Source: Aliiglaciecola lipolytica (GTDB lineage Bacteria > Pseudomonadota > Gammaproteobacteria > Enterobacterales > Alteromonadaceae). From it: a stretch of DNA of 64,000 nucleotides. Positions within the stretch are counted from its first letter, which is position 1; each line of letters starts with the position of its first letter. Shown piece by piece: positions 36,721-45,642 of the stretch. Made by a program: the position numbers and the translations under genes. The stretch covers positions 35,854 to 99,853 of the forward strand of contig NZ_JAHKPT010000014.1 in NCBI RefSeq assembly GCF_018860635.1, in the 5' to 3' direction. A model generated the notes under the pieces. It made no database searches. It had not been told where the DNA came from and worked only from the letters and a program-made list of their open reading frames with translations.

Positions 36721-38151
36721 ATGAGTGAACGCATTCCAATCAAAGATATATCCGCTGTAAAAGTTCACCAACCAGAAGCCAGTCAACACGAAAACGCGTA
36801 CACCCCACGAAGTCGAATATATGTCCGCGCTGTTGAAGGCACACTAGAAACCTTTCGACGTTTTTTTGGCTTAATATTTCTTGGCATTTTTGCGCTCATC
36901 CCGTGGATTCAATTTAACTCACATCAAGCGGTACTATTTGATATTGGAGCTCAGCGCTTTAATATATTTGGTCTGACTCTTTGGCCACAAGATTTAACCT
37001 TATTGGCTTGGATCCTTATTATTGGTGCCTTCGCATTATTCTTTGTAACCACCTTTGCCGGACGAGTTTGGTGTGGCTTTATGTGTCCACAAACCACTTG
37101 GACTTTCATTTATATTTGGTTTGAAGAAAAAATAGAAGGTGCTAGAAACAAGCGGATTAAATTAGACCAGCGTGAAATGGATTTCGACAAATTCTGGCGA
37201 AAGGCCCTGAAACACTTCGCTTGGGTGTCGGTGGCCTTGTTAACAGCATTGACCTTTGTCGGTTATTTCACGCCGATTAACCAGTTATTTATTGATTTCT
37301 TTACCTTTGACGTTAGTTTTTGGGCGGGCTTTTCAGTCATTTTCTTTACGGTTTGCACATACGGTAATGCTGGCTGGATGCGTGAAATTATGTGTACTCA
37401 CATATGCCCCTACGCCAGATTTCAATCAGCAATGTTTGATAAAGATACCTTTACCGTTGCGTATAATCCAACTCGAGGCGAAAAACGAGGACCTCGTTCC
37501 AGAAAAACCAGTCACGAAGAGATTAAACAAAAAGGCATTGGTGACTGTATCGATTGCAACTTGTGTGTTCAAGTGTGCCCAACAGGTATAGATATTCGCA
37601 ATGGTTTGCAATACGAATGTATTAACTGCGGTGCCTGTGTAGACGCGTGTAATGGGGTAATGGAAAAAATGAATTATCCCAAAGGACTCATTAGCTTTAC
37701 GTCAGAACATGAATTGGCCGGCGGTAAAACTAAGATATTCCGTCCCAAATTGATTGGTTATGCCATAGTACTGTTTATCATGACCTCTCTTTTGGCCTAT
37801 GAAATTATTGCTCGGGTACCACTAGAAGTAGACATTATCAGAGACCGAAATTCGTTATTCAGAGAAACAAATGATGGTCTAATTGAAAATGTTTATACCT
37901 TAAAAGTACTGAATAAATCCCAAGCTGAGCACACCTATAAAATTGATGTGGTTGGCTTAGAAGGCAATAAATATATCGGACCAACTCAGGTGACTGTTGC
38001 TGGCGGGGAAGTGTTGAACTTACCTATTAGCATCGCAATCGATCCCTATGCGTTAAATGAAACCGTGACTGAATTTCAGTTTAAGGTGACCTCAACAGAC
38101 AGTGACGATCCTGTTCAAATGAGTGAAACTAGTAAGTTCATATATCGATGA
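36721..38151 (+). CDS. ccoG: Cytochrome c oxidase accessory protein CcoG (RdxA/FixG-type)
   Basis: 476 residues. Several transmembrane helices alternate with Cys motifs: CGFMCPQTTW near residue 118, CTHICPYARF near 225, and the ferredoxin-like CIDCNLCVQVCPTG and CINCGACVDACNG at 275-320. A C-terminal Ig-like periplasmic domain (FixG_C) follows. CcoG is a copper-related redox factor for assembly of cbb3 oxidase. The cbb3 genes are not in the window. AAAGGAAAG precedes the start. It overlaps srkA by 4 bp. The FNR-like site upstream agrees with microaerobic control. Confidence 0.95.
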   Translation: MSERIPIKDISAVKVHQPEASQHENAYTPRSRIYVRAVEGTLETFRRFFGLIFLGIFALIPWIQFNSHQAVLFDIGAQRFNIFGLTLWPQDLTLLAWILIIGAFALFFVTTFAGRVWCGFMCPQTTWTFIYIWFEEKIEGARNKRIKLDQREMDFDKFWRKALKHFAWVSVALLTALTFVGYFTPINQLFIDFFTFDVSFWAGFSVIFFTVCTYGNAGWMREIMCTHICPYARFQSAMFDKDTFTVAYNPTRGEKRGPRSRKTSHEEIKQKGIGDCIDCNLCVQVCPTGIDIRNGLQYECINCGACVDACNGVMEKMNYPKGLISFTSEHELAGGKTKIFRPKLIGYAIVLFIMTSLLAYEIIARVPLEVDIIRDRNSLFRETNDGLIENVYTLKVLNKSQAEHTYKIDVVGLEGNKYIGPTQVTVAGGEVLNLPISIAIDPYALNETVTEFQFKVTSTDSDDPVQMSETSKFIYR

Positions 38152-39131
38152 GTGACTCAATTGCGACTACCTTTGATTTTGCGCAACTTGGTCCTGATAC
38201 AATACTGGATGCCATTGAATCCCGAGGATACCTAGTAGATTCGGGATTGTTGGCACTGAACAGTTATGAAAACAGGGTTTATCAATTTATTTGCGATGAT
38301 AAGCGTCGATATGTGGCTAAGTTTTACCGACCACAGCGCTGGAGTCGCGAGCAAATTCAGGAGGAACATGACTTCGCACAAGAACTGCATGATCATGAAA
38401 TTCCTGTGGTTGCACCTTTACGCACCAATAATGAATCATTACATAGTTATCAGGGTTTTTACTTTGCCATCTTCCCATCGGTTGGTGGCAGACAATTTGA
38501 AGTCGATAATCTAGATCAGCTTGAATGGATGGGACGGTTTATCGGTCGCATCCATCAAGTATCTAAAGGCCAGCCGTTTAGTTTCCGTCCTACTTTTAGT
38601 ATTCAAGAGCATTTGCTTGATGCAAACGCAACCTTGCATAAAACCGAACTTATCCCCAGCAGTTTGCATACTGCTTTTTTTACGATTTTAGAACAAGTTA
38701 CTGAATTAGCGGCAAGCTTGTATAAACCGAATTCATCCATTCGTCTGCACGGCGACTGTCATCCAGGCAATATTCTATGGCGAGATGGCCCAACCTTTGT
38801 CGACTTAGATGATTGTAGAATGGGACCTGCAATTCAGGATCTTTGGATGATGTTGTCTGGTGATACCTACCAACAACGAATCCAAATGGACACATTGGTA
38901 GAAGCCTATGAAGAATTTTCACAATTTGACAGCAGCCAACTCAGTTTAATTGAACCATTGCGAGCTATGCGTATGGTCCATTATATGGCTTGGTTATCCC
39001 GCCGTTGGCAAGATCCTGCCTTCCCGCAAGCGTTCCCTTGGTTTGCCGACGCCAAATATTGGGAACAACAAATATTAGCGTTAAAAGAGCAATATTCCGC
39101 ACTCCAAGAGCCAAGCTTGACCTTATTTTAA
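38148..39131 (+). CDS. srkA: Stress response kinase SrkA (YihE/RdoA)
   Basis: 327 residues, normal for the family. Kinase-like features are NSYENRVYQF, YVAKFYRPQRWS (ATP-binding Lys), LHGDCHPGNILW (catalytic loop) and FVDLDDC (metal-binding Asp). In E. coli this Ser/Thr kinase counters stress-induced death and is linked to Cpx and dsbA. Its ATGA overlap with ccoG suggests coupled translation. The region between it and btuB holds a cobalamin riboswitch. Confidence 0.93.
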   Translation: MSDSIATTFDFAQLGPDTILDAIESRGYLVDSGLLALNSYENRVYQFICDDKRRYVAKFYRPQRWSREQIQEEHDFAQELHDHEIPVVAPLRTNNESLHSYQGFYFAIFPSVGGRQFEVDNLDQLEWMGRFIGRIHQVSKGQPFSFRPTFSIQEHLLDANATLHKTELIPSSLHTAFFTILEQVTELAASLYKPNSSIRLHGDCHPGNILWRDGPTFVDLDDCRMGPAIQDLWMMLSGDTYQQRIQMDTLVEAYEEFSQFDSSQLSLIEPLRAMRMVHYMAWLSRRWQDPAFPQAFPWFADAKYWEQQILALKEQYSALQEPSLTLF

Positions 39132-39186
39132 TTACAAAATTATAAAATCCTATTTTTTTAAGAACAGATAGATATAATGCACACCT

Positions 39187-39398
39187 CTTAGGTGCCACCA
39201 CTGGTGGTTAAACGGGAAGACAGTGCAATCAGATACCAATCTGATTAATGCTGACGCTGCCCCCGCAACGGTAAGCAAGTGATACTCAAGGGTATTTTTG
39301 ATTAATAAGTTACCACTGTTTGAAAAAATGGGAAGGTTATTAATCGAGTCTTTATTAGGACACTTGTGAGCCCGGATACCGGCCTGAGAAGCATAGGT
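39187..39398 (+). ncRNA. Cobalamin (adenosylcobalamin-type) riboswitch
   Basis: Conserved blocks occur in order: CTTAGGTGCCA, AACGGGAAGACAGTGCAATC, the core GCTGCCCCCGCAACGGTAA near 39256-39274, and the 3' block GAGCCCGGATACCGGCCTG near 39367-39386. It directly precedes a BtuB-like receptor. Bound cobalamin should lower btuB expression. Boundaries are approximate. Confidence 0.92.
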
Positions 39399-39435
39399 TT
39401 GTAGTCAAAACTCCAAACTGTAATTCATATGACAT

Positions 39436-39454
39436 AGTACTCGGGCGGAGTACT
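39436..39454 (+). promoter_or_regulatory. Hairpin between the riboswitch and btuB start
   Basis: AGTACTC and GAGTACT pair with a 5-nt loop (GGGCG). It begins 36 nt before the ATG and could be part of the expression platform. The likely btuB ribosome binding site is AAGG at 39459-39462, just outside the stem. Confidence 0.45.
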
Positions 39455-39471
39455 TAACAAGGCTAAACAAC

Positions 39472-41337
39472 ATGCAAAATAAAACGACTCTTTTAGCGTT
39501 AAGCGTTAGCTTGGCACTGGCATCTCCCTCTCTCTATGCGCAAACACAAAAACAGCAAAATCAACAAGACATTGAAAAGATGACCGTTGTGTCTAGCCGT
39601 ATTCAATTGCCAACCAATCGACTAGCCACCAGTGTTTCAGTATTAGATGAGAGCGATATTGAAATGCAAACAGCTCTCAATGTAACTGAAATTTTACGTC
39701 AAACGCCAAGTGTCGGCGTGTCTAATTCTGGCGGTTTGGGTAAAAGTACTGTGGTTAGAATTCGTGGTGAAGAAGGGTTCAGAACCAAACTATATATTGA
39801 TGGCGTGGAACTCAGTGACACTTCATCTCCTCAAGTTGCGCCGATTTTTGATGATGTTCTGATTGATCAGTTGTCGCGAATAGAAATATTGCGAGGCACC
39901 CAAGGTCTTTCCTACGGCGCAGATGCCGGCGGCGTTATAAGTATGTACAGCAAGCAACTAACCAAAGGTTTTGAAGCCAGTGGTACACTTGCAGCAGGGT
40001 CTTTTGATACACTAGTATTAAACGCTAATGTTGCTGGCGGCAACAACAGCGGTTCATTTTCGTTGTCAGCATCGAAAGTTAAAAGTGACGGTTTTAACGC
40101 GCAAGTTAGCGATGAAAGCGGTGAAAAAGATGGCTACGATAACCAAACTGTTCACTTTAAAGGCCAACTGGAATTAACTGATAAAATTGCAGCTTCTTTG
40201 GTATTTCGTAATGTTGATGCAGAAAATCAATACGACGGCTGTTACGACAACACCACCTTTGCACAAATTAATCAGTGCACAACGGAAGCGGATCAGCAAA
40301 CTTTCCGTGGCGCTTTGAGTTATCAAGACAGTCATAGTCAACACCAAATCGCTTACAACAAAACGGATGTTGAAAGAGATTTTATCAATAATGGTGAGTA
40401 TGGATTTACCAATTCAGGCACTATCGATAAGTTTGAATACATTGGAAGTGTAAACTGGAAACAGCACGATCTTGTATTTGGTCTTGAAAAAGAAACCCAA
40501 GAAATCGAAAGCAGTGATTTAGACAGAAGTCAGAAAAGTCTATTTGTTGAGTGGTTAGGTCAGTTTTCAAATCAATTGGCGTTTAATCTAGGCTACAGAT
40601 ACGACGACAATGACACCTTCGGTAAACACAATAGCGTCCGCTTAGGTGCAGTCAAAGTAGTTTCATTTGATTTTGCGGATGTAAAATTTAAAACGACATA
40701 CGGAACCGGCTTCCGGGCGCCAAGTTTGTATGAGCAAAGTTATAACGATGGCCCTTATGCATACGGTGAAGCTGCAGGCTTGCAATTGGCCGAAGAAAAT
40801 AGTGAAGGTTTGGATCTGGGTTTCGTCATCGATACTCATAATGGATTGAGCGCTGAAATGGTATTTTTCAAACAATCCATCGAAAACGAAATCGTATTTG
40901 ATTTAGCTGCTTACCAAGGATATTTGCAGTCTTTCGGTGAAAGTGAATCTAAAGGGGTTGAAACAAGCGTTGAACAAGTATTCGCTAACGGATTAAAAGT
41001 CTGGGCTAATTATACCTACAATGATGCACAAGACAGTGACGGTGAAGTTCGTTTGAGAAGGCCTAAAAATAAATTCAACCTAGGTATTAGACAAGCTTGG
41101 TTAGATGACAAACTCAGTGCTGAATTGACCTATAGAAGTGTCAGAAATGCGGTAGATATTGGTGGCGTGGAAATAGATGACTATCAACTTACGAACCTAA
41201 CTGCCCGTTGGCAAATAGTTGAATCAGTCAGCATCAAAGCGGGTGTAAACAACCTTTTTGATGAGAACTATCAAGAAGTAAATGGCTTCAATACCGCAGG
41301 CCAAAACTTTTTTGTCGCAACGACGATTAGCTTGTAG
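39472..41337 (+). CDS. btuB: TonB-dependent vitamin B12 receptor BtuB
   Basis: 621 residues. A signal peptide ends ...SPSLYA. A TonB box-like KMTVVSSR begins the plug, which contains VVRIRGEEGFRTKLYIDG and EILRGTQGLSYGADAGG. A 22-strand barrel follows and ends in an aromatic-rich QNFFVATTISL. Size and plug match BtuB. It takes up cobalamin across the outer membrane using TonB energy. The riboswitch upstream strongly supports the substrate. A terminator follows. Confidence 0.95.
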   Translation: MQNKTTLLALSVSLALASPSLYAQTQKQQNQQDIEKMTVVSSRIQLPTNRLATSVSVLDESDIEMQTALNVTEILRQTPSVGVSNSGGLGKSTVVRIRGEEGFRTKLYIDGVELSDTSSPQVAPIFDDVLIDQLSRIEILRGTQGLSYGADAGGVISMYSKQLTKGFEASGTLAAGSFDTLVLNANVAGGNNSGSFSLSASKVKSDGFNAQVSDESGEKDGYDNQTVHFKGQLELTDKIAASLVFRNVDAENQYDGCYDNTTFAQINQCTTEADQQTFRGALSYQDSHSQHQIAYNKTDVERDFINNGEYGFTNSGTIDKFEYIGSVNWKQHDLVFGLEKETQEIESSDLDRSQKSLFVEWLGQFSNQLAFNLGYRYDDNDTFGKHNSVRLGAVKVVSFDFADVKFKTTYGTGFRAPSLYEQSYNDGPYAYGEAAGLQLAEENSEGLDLGFVIDTHNGLSAEMVFFKQSIENEIVFDLAAYQGYLQSFGESESKGVETSVEQVFANGLKVWANYTYNDAQDSDGEVRLRRPKNKFNLGIRQAWLDDKLSAELTYRSVRNAVDIGGVEIDDYQLTNLTARWQIVESVSIKAGVNNLFDENYQEVNGFNTAGQNFFVATTISL

Positions 41338-41355
41338 AAATAATGCAAGATACAA

Positions 41356-41382
41356 AAAACCGCTTCGAGAAGCGGTTTTTTT
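41356..41382 (+). terminator. Terminator of btuB
   Basis: AACCGCTTC and GAAGCGGTT form the stem, followed by TTTTT. Confidence 0.87.
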
Positions 41383-41484
41383 ATGCATTTCATCCACAGA
41401 TTGTATTCATCTGACTGATTAACTATACCTAATCTTTTACTAGCTATGATAACCTTTGATAAATTTTTGAAGGAATTGATTGAT

Positions 41485-42138
41485 ATGAAAAAACTATCAA
41501 CTGTATTAGCGTTATTTTTACTATTATCTCTGCAAGCCTGCTCCAAAGAGAGCTCATCAGAACAAGCCGAAATTCCATCTAAATGGAAAGAAGGTAAACA
41601 TTACCTAGTGATTAATGATGAGGTTTCTGAAAAGCCTGAAGTACTAGAGTTCTTTTCTTTCTGGTGTCCTCACTGTTATAACTTCGAACCTATTGTTGAA
41701 CAGATAAAACTAAAGTTAGATAAAGATGTCACATTTAAAAAGGTGCATGTTAACTTTATGCGTTTTACCAGCACACAAATACAAGATGCCGCAACAAAAG
41801 CCTTGTTAATAGGCAGAACTATGGACAAAGAAGAAGAAATGAATAGTGCTATTTTTAGTTATATTCATTTACAGCGTCAACCTATTACAGGCACACCTGA
41901 GTTAAGAAATATTTTCCTAGCCAAAGGCGTTGATACTGCCGAGTTTGATAAAGTGGAATCTAGCTTCCAAATTAACAACCTACTCAAGCAGAATAATCAA
42001 ATTATAGAGGCCTATCGTGAACATTTGAGCGGTGTACCAAATTTCATTGTTAACGGAAAGTATCAAGCCCAAATTGTAGAAGGTATGACAAGGGATGATA
42101 TTGCGGATTTAGTTGTTTGGTTATCTAAACAACGTTAA
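41485..42138 (+). CDS. DsbA-family thiol oxidoreductase, lipoprotein form
   Basis: 217 residues from the ATG at 41485, chosen because AAGGAA lies 9 nt upstream and the signal KLSTVLALFLLLSLQAC then begins at residue 2; an in-frame start at 41446 adds 13 residues. The lipobox LQAC makes it a lipoprotein. The redox motif is CPHC (C61, C64) in FFSFWCPHCYNFE, with the cis-Pro loop SGVPNFIVNG. It is a paralogue of the next gene, 30 bp downstream, suggesting a tandem duplication in which one copy became membrane-attached. Confidence 0.85.
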   Translation: MKKLSTVLALFLLLSLQACSKESSSEQAEIPSKWKEGKHYLVINDEVSEKPEVLEFFSFWCPHCYNFEPIVEQIKLKLDKDVTFKKVHVNFMRFTSTQIQDAATKALLIGRTMDKEEEMNSAIFSYIHLQRQPITGTPELRNIFLAKGVDTAEFDKVESSFQINNLLKQNNQIIEAYREHLSGVPNFIVNGKYQAQIVEGMTRDDIADLVVWLSKQR

Positions 42139-42168
42139 TAACCTTATTTTTTACAGGATTTTATTTAT

Positions 42169-42789
42169 ATGATTTTTAAATTAACGCGCAATCTTTTAAT
42201 AGCATTTGTATGCGCAGTTCCAACTCTTGCAATGGCCCAATCTAAGTGGGAAGAAGGTGAGCACTACACGGTATTAAAAGAGATACCAAGTGAAACCAAG
42301 CAGGTGCGCGAAGTATTTTCATTTTGGTGTCCACACTGTTTCACATTCGAGAGCATTGCCAAAGATTTAAAAAGTAAACTGCCAAGTGACGTGACCTTTA
42401 CCAAAGCCCACGTGAACTTTATGGGAGGTGCTGAAAAAGATACTCAGAATGCAGCGACCAAAGCTATGTTAGCAGCACGCCAATTAGGTAAAGCTGACGA
42501 ATTTAACACCGCTTTATTTACAGCTATTCATAAAGATCGCAAAAATATTGCCTCCATGGAAGACATTTTAAAGGTGTATGCAGAAGCTGGCGGTGACAGT
42601 GATAAGTTGAAAAAACTGGCCAATAGTTATGGAATCCGCGGTGCCGTGCGCAAAAACGATAAATTGACTTTAGGTGTTCGTAGCGTACCCACCTTTATCG
42701 TAAATGATAAATATCAGGCAATTTTCGGTTCAAAAATGACGCCGAATGAATTTGTTGAGTTAATTACCTGGTTAACTACCCAAAAATAA
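42169..42789 (+). CDS. dsbA: Thiol:disulfide interchange protein DsbA
   Basis: 206 residues with signal peptide ending ...PTLAMAQ. The active site is CPHC (C54, C57) in FSFWCPHCFTFE, and the cis-Pro loop is RSVPTFIVND. It introduces disulfides in periplasmic proteins. It forms an operon with the lipoprotein paralogue upstream and ends in a terminator. Confidence 0.95.
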   Translation: MIFKLTRNLLIAFVCAVPTLAMAQSKWEEGEHYTVLKEIPSETKQVREVFSFWCPHCFTFESIAKDLKSKLPSDVTFTKAHVNFMGGAEKDTQNAATKAMLAARQLGKADEFNTALFTAIHKDRKNIASMEDILKVYAEAGGDSDKLKKLANSYGIRGAVRKNDKLTLGVRSVPTFIVNDKYQAIFGSKMTPNEFVELITWLTTQK

Positions 42790-42821
42790 ATCAACCTTTG
42801 ATAGAACCTCAAGTCCATTTG

Positions 42822-42847
42822 AAAAGCCGGATATCATCCGGCTTTTT
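42822..42847 (+). terminator. Terminator of dsbA
   Basis: AAAAGCCGGAT and ATCCGGCTTTT, ATC loop, followed by TT. Confidence 0.88.
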
Positions 42848-42953
42848 TGTACCCGTCTAAATAAACAACCTGAATGATGTGTCAGTCCAGTTTCACTAGC
42901 TAGTAATTTAGTTAGATGAAATTCTTGCTCACAACTAAGATTCCTAAATCTTT

Positions 42954-43049
42954 CGCTGGACTAAAGCCCAGCCTACAAACCAGGGGTATACATCCAAAAC
43001 TGGACTAAAGCCCAGCCTACAAAATCTGTAGCTCGGGCTTCAGTCCGAG
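42954..43049. repeat. REP-like repeat cluster, two inverted copies and one direct
   Basis: Copies A (42954-42977) and B (43000-43021) read CTGGACTAAAGCCCAGCCTA on the plus strand, that is TGTAGGCTGGGCTTTAGTCC on the minus strand. Copy C (43027-43049) is TGTAGCTCGGGCTTCAGTCC on the plus strand. B and C are inverted around AAATC and can fold into a long stem. The cluster lies between the convergent dsbA and sulP genes, 8 bp from the sulP stop. Confidence 0.72.
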
Positions 43050-43056
43050 GATATAT

Positions 43057-44622
43057 TTATCCCAATTTATCGGAGGCAATGCGATAACGAGGATCTTCAT
43101 TTACATTCATTTCCACGTAGCCTTGAGCCTTGGTTAACAGGTTAGTACACTCAGGGCTAATATGCCGAATATGTAGCTTCTTGCCTTGAATTTTGTACTT
43201 ATCAGCCAAACCATCAATTGCATCTAAGCCTGATGAATCCCAAATACGTGAATCTTTAAAATCAATGACCACGTCCTGTGGGTCATTTTGCGGATCGAAT
43301 AAATCTCTGAAGTGTAAAACTGAACCAAAAAACAAGGGGCCGTCAAGTTCGTAAACTTTCCAACCGTCTTCATCTGTATGGGTTTTCGCACTAATATGGG
43401 TGGCGTGTTTCCATGCGAAAACCAGCGCAGATACAATGACCCCTACTACCACTGCTATCGCTAAATCGGCTGCAACGGTAATCCCCGTGACCAAGAACAA
43501 CACAAATGCATCTTCTTTGTTTACACCACGCACAATGCGAAACGAAGCCCATTCAAAGGTACCTATGACTACAATAAACATCACCCCCACCAATGCGGCC
43601 AATGGAATCATTTCAATCAGCGGTGCAGCGAATAAAATGAATCCTAACAATACCAGTGCAGCGGTAATACCAGAAAGACGACCACGTCCACCGGAGTTGA
43701 TGTTAATCATGCTCTGACCAATCATGGCACAACCACCCATGCCACCAAAGAAACCATTGACGGTATTAGCAACACCTTGACCTACACATTCTTTGTTACC
43801 ACGACCGCGAGTGTCAGTCATTTCATCGATTAAAGACAAGGTTAACAATGATTCAATCAAACCAACTAAACAGAGAATGACTGAAGTAGGTAAAATGATA
43901 TACAAGGTTTCCATGTTCAACGGCACCATAGGTACACTGAAGCTAGGTAATTCACCGGCTAAAGTTGCTGTGGCCTTTTGATCTTCAGGTAACATGCCGC
44001 GCACAAAATCAATCACGGTGCGAGCTTCTAAATCTAAGCCATGCACTAACAGCGTTACGGTTACAATAGCCACAAGGGAAGCGGGTACAGCGGTAGTTAG
44101 CTTAGGTAAAAAATAGATAATTGCCATAGTCAATGCAACCAGACCAAGCATCCAATAAAGCATGCTGCCTTGCATCCATTCTTGAACACCAAACTCATTT
44201 ACTATTTTGAACTGCCCTAATTGGGCAAGGAAAATGACGATAGCCAAACCATTTACGAAGCCTAACATTACCGGATAGGGAACAAGCCTGATGAACTTTC
44301 CTAGTCGGAATATGCCCGCTAAAATCTGTAATATTCCAGCTAAAATAACCGCGGCAAATAAGTATTGGATACCATGCTGAGCGACCAAGGCAACCATGAC
44401 CACCGCCATCGCGCCCGTTGCGCCAGAAATCATTCCCGGTCTGCCACCAATTGCAGATGTTATTAGGCCCATCATAAATGCAGCGTATAACCCCACCATA
44501 GGTTCAACGCCAGCAACAAAGGCAAATGCAACCGCTTCAGGAACCAATGCCAATGCAACGGTTATTCCTGATAGCACGTCATTTTTGACGTTACTGTCAC
44601 GGTTGGTTATCAGGTCAATCAT
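43057..44622 (-). CDS. SulP-family anion transporter with STAS domain
   Basis: 521 residues. The N-terminal signature [31 protein letters not shown] is followed by about 12 transmembrane helices and a C-terminal STAS domain (about residues 395-500) with [18 protein letters not shown]. Family members carry sulfate, bicarbonate or other anions; the short form here resembles proteobacterial and cyanobacterial SulP proteins, some of which are Na+/bicarbonate symporters. No partner gene such as carbonic anhydrase is adjacent. The substrate is open. Confidence 0.92.
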   Translation of the reverse strand: MIDLITNRDSNVKNDVLSGITVALALVPEAVAFAFVAGVEPMVGLYAAFMMGLITSAIGGRPGMISGATGAMAVVMVALVAQHGIQYLFAAVILAGILQILAGIFRLGKFIRLVPYPVMLGFVNGLAIVIFLAQLGQFKIVNEFGVQEWMQGSMLYWMLGLVALTMAIIYFLPKLTTAVPASLVAIVTVTLLVHGLDLEARTVIDFVRGMLPEDQKATATLAGELPSFSVPMVPLNMETLYIILPTSVILCLVGLIESLLTLSLIDEMTDTRGRGNKECVGQGVANTVNGFFGGMGGCAMIGQSMININSGGRGRLSGITAALVLLGFILFAAPLIEMIPLAALVGVMFIVVIGTFEWASFRIVRGVNKEDAFVLFLVTGITVAADLAIAVVVGVIVSALVFAWKHATHISAKTHTDEDGWKVYELDGPLFFGSVLHFRDLFDPQNDPQDVVIDFKDSRIWDSSGLDAIDGLADKYKIQGKKLHIRHISPECTNLLTKAQGYVEMNVNEDPRYRIASDKLG

Positions 44623-44720
44623 TTACTACCCCAAATTTTTATTTTATTAATTAAATTATTCAATCGTTCATTTTAGCAGCTAAGCAGGTTTAGATCTTTT
44701 AACGGTTTGTTAAAAGACAC

Positions 44721-44748
44721 AAAAAAAGGCCGGATAAATCCGACCTTT
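44721..44748 (-). terminator. Terminator of fklB
   Basis: On the minus strand AAAGGTCGGAT, TT and ATCCGGCCTTT pair (one G-T wobble), followed by TTTT. Confidence 0.8.
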
Positions 44749-44768
44749 AAATACGATATTTGCAAATA

Positions 44769-45389
44769 CTAAGCAACGATATCTAATAGTTCCACATCGA
44801 ATACTAGAGTACTGAAAGGACCAATTGCGCCGCCAGCGCCTTGTTCACCGTATGCTAAATCATGTGGAACGTGCAAACGCCATTTAGATCCAACAGGCAT
44901 CATTTGTAATGCTTCTGTCCATCCTTTGATCACGCCATTTACTGGAAACTCTGCAGGTTCGCCACGCTCATAAGAGCTATCAAATACATTACCGTTAATT
45001 AAAGTACCGTGGTAATGTGTACGTACTTTAGAAGTAGCAGTAGGTTTTTCGCCTTCACCAGCAGTCAATACTTCATACTGCAAGCCAGAAGGTGTCACTG
45101 TAATTTCAGAACGTTTAGCATTTTCTGCTAAGTAAGCTGCGCCTTCTTCGATTGCACCTTTATGCTGATCTGCTTTTGCAGCTTGCATACGTTGGTGAAT
45201 TTCGTTAAATGCAGCTCCCAAAGTTTGATTATCAACTTGTGGGGTTTGCTTAGCAAAAGCGTCTGCTAGACCAGCTTTTACTGCTTCAATATCAAGACCT
45301 TCAAATGGGTTAGATACTAATTGTTCGCCCATTTGGTAACCAATACCATAGCTTGCTTGAAGCTCAACACTGTTATATTTTTCTGACAC
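44769..45389 (-). CDS. fklB: FKBP-type peptidyl-prolyl isomerase
   Basis: 206 residues from a GTG with GGAT upstream. The N-terminal helical dimerisation domain (SYGIGYQMGEQL) is followed by an FKBP domain (about 115-205) with VRTHYHGTLINGNVFDSSYERG, GWTEALQMMPVG and AYGEQGAGGAIGPFSTLVFDVELL. The size and lack of a signal peptide match cytoplasmic FklB (FKBP22). It catalyses proline cis-trans isomerisation. Monocistronic, with its own terminator. Confidence 0.93.
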   Translation of the reverse strand: MSEKYNSVELQASYGIGYQMGEQLVSNPFEGLDIEAVKAGLADAFAKQTPQVDNQTLGAAFNEIHQRMQAAKADQHKGAIEEGAAYLAENAKRSEITVTPSGLQYEVLTAGEGEKPTATSKVRTHYHGTLINGNVFDSSYERGEPAEFPVNGVIKGWTEALQMMPVGSKWRLHVPHDLAYGEQGAGGAIGPFSTLVFDVELLDIVA

Positions 45390-45642
45390 GTTATATCCTG
45401 TTTTGATTGGGAAAGATAAAAAGTGAATGGTATCATAGTTAACGTGTTGCCTTGTACCCCAAAAGCTAATTGGTTAGATACAAAATTAGTAAAATAATAA
45501 AAGTCATAGAATAAGCTGCAAAATAATAATAAAAGCTCATCTAAATGACCTTAAGATTAAGTATGATTTAACTTTGTACCCGAACTAAAACATATTTTAT
45601 TAACTCAAAAATTCTAATTTGTATATTCAGTTTGGAGGATGT

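Noticed and set aside
43400..44650. Plus-strand open frames over the sulP gene
   Set aside because: Shadows of a transmembrane protein, rich in Thr/Ala/Pro without structure.
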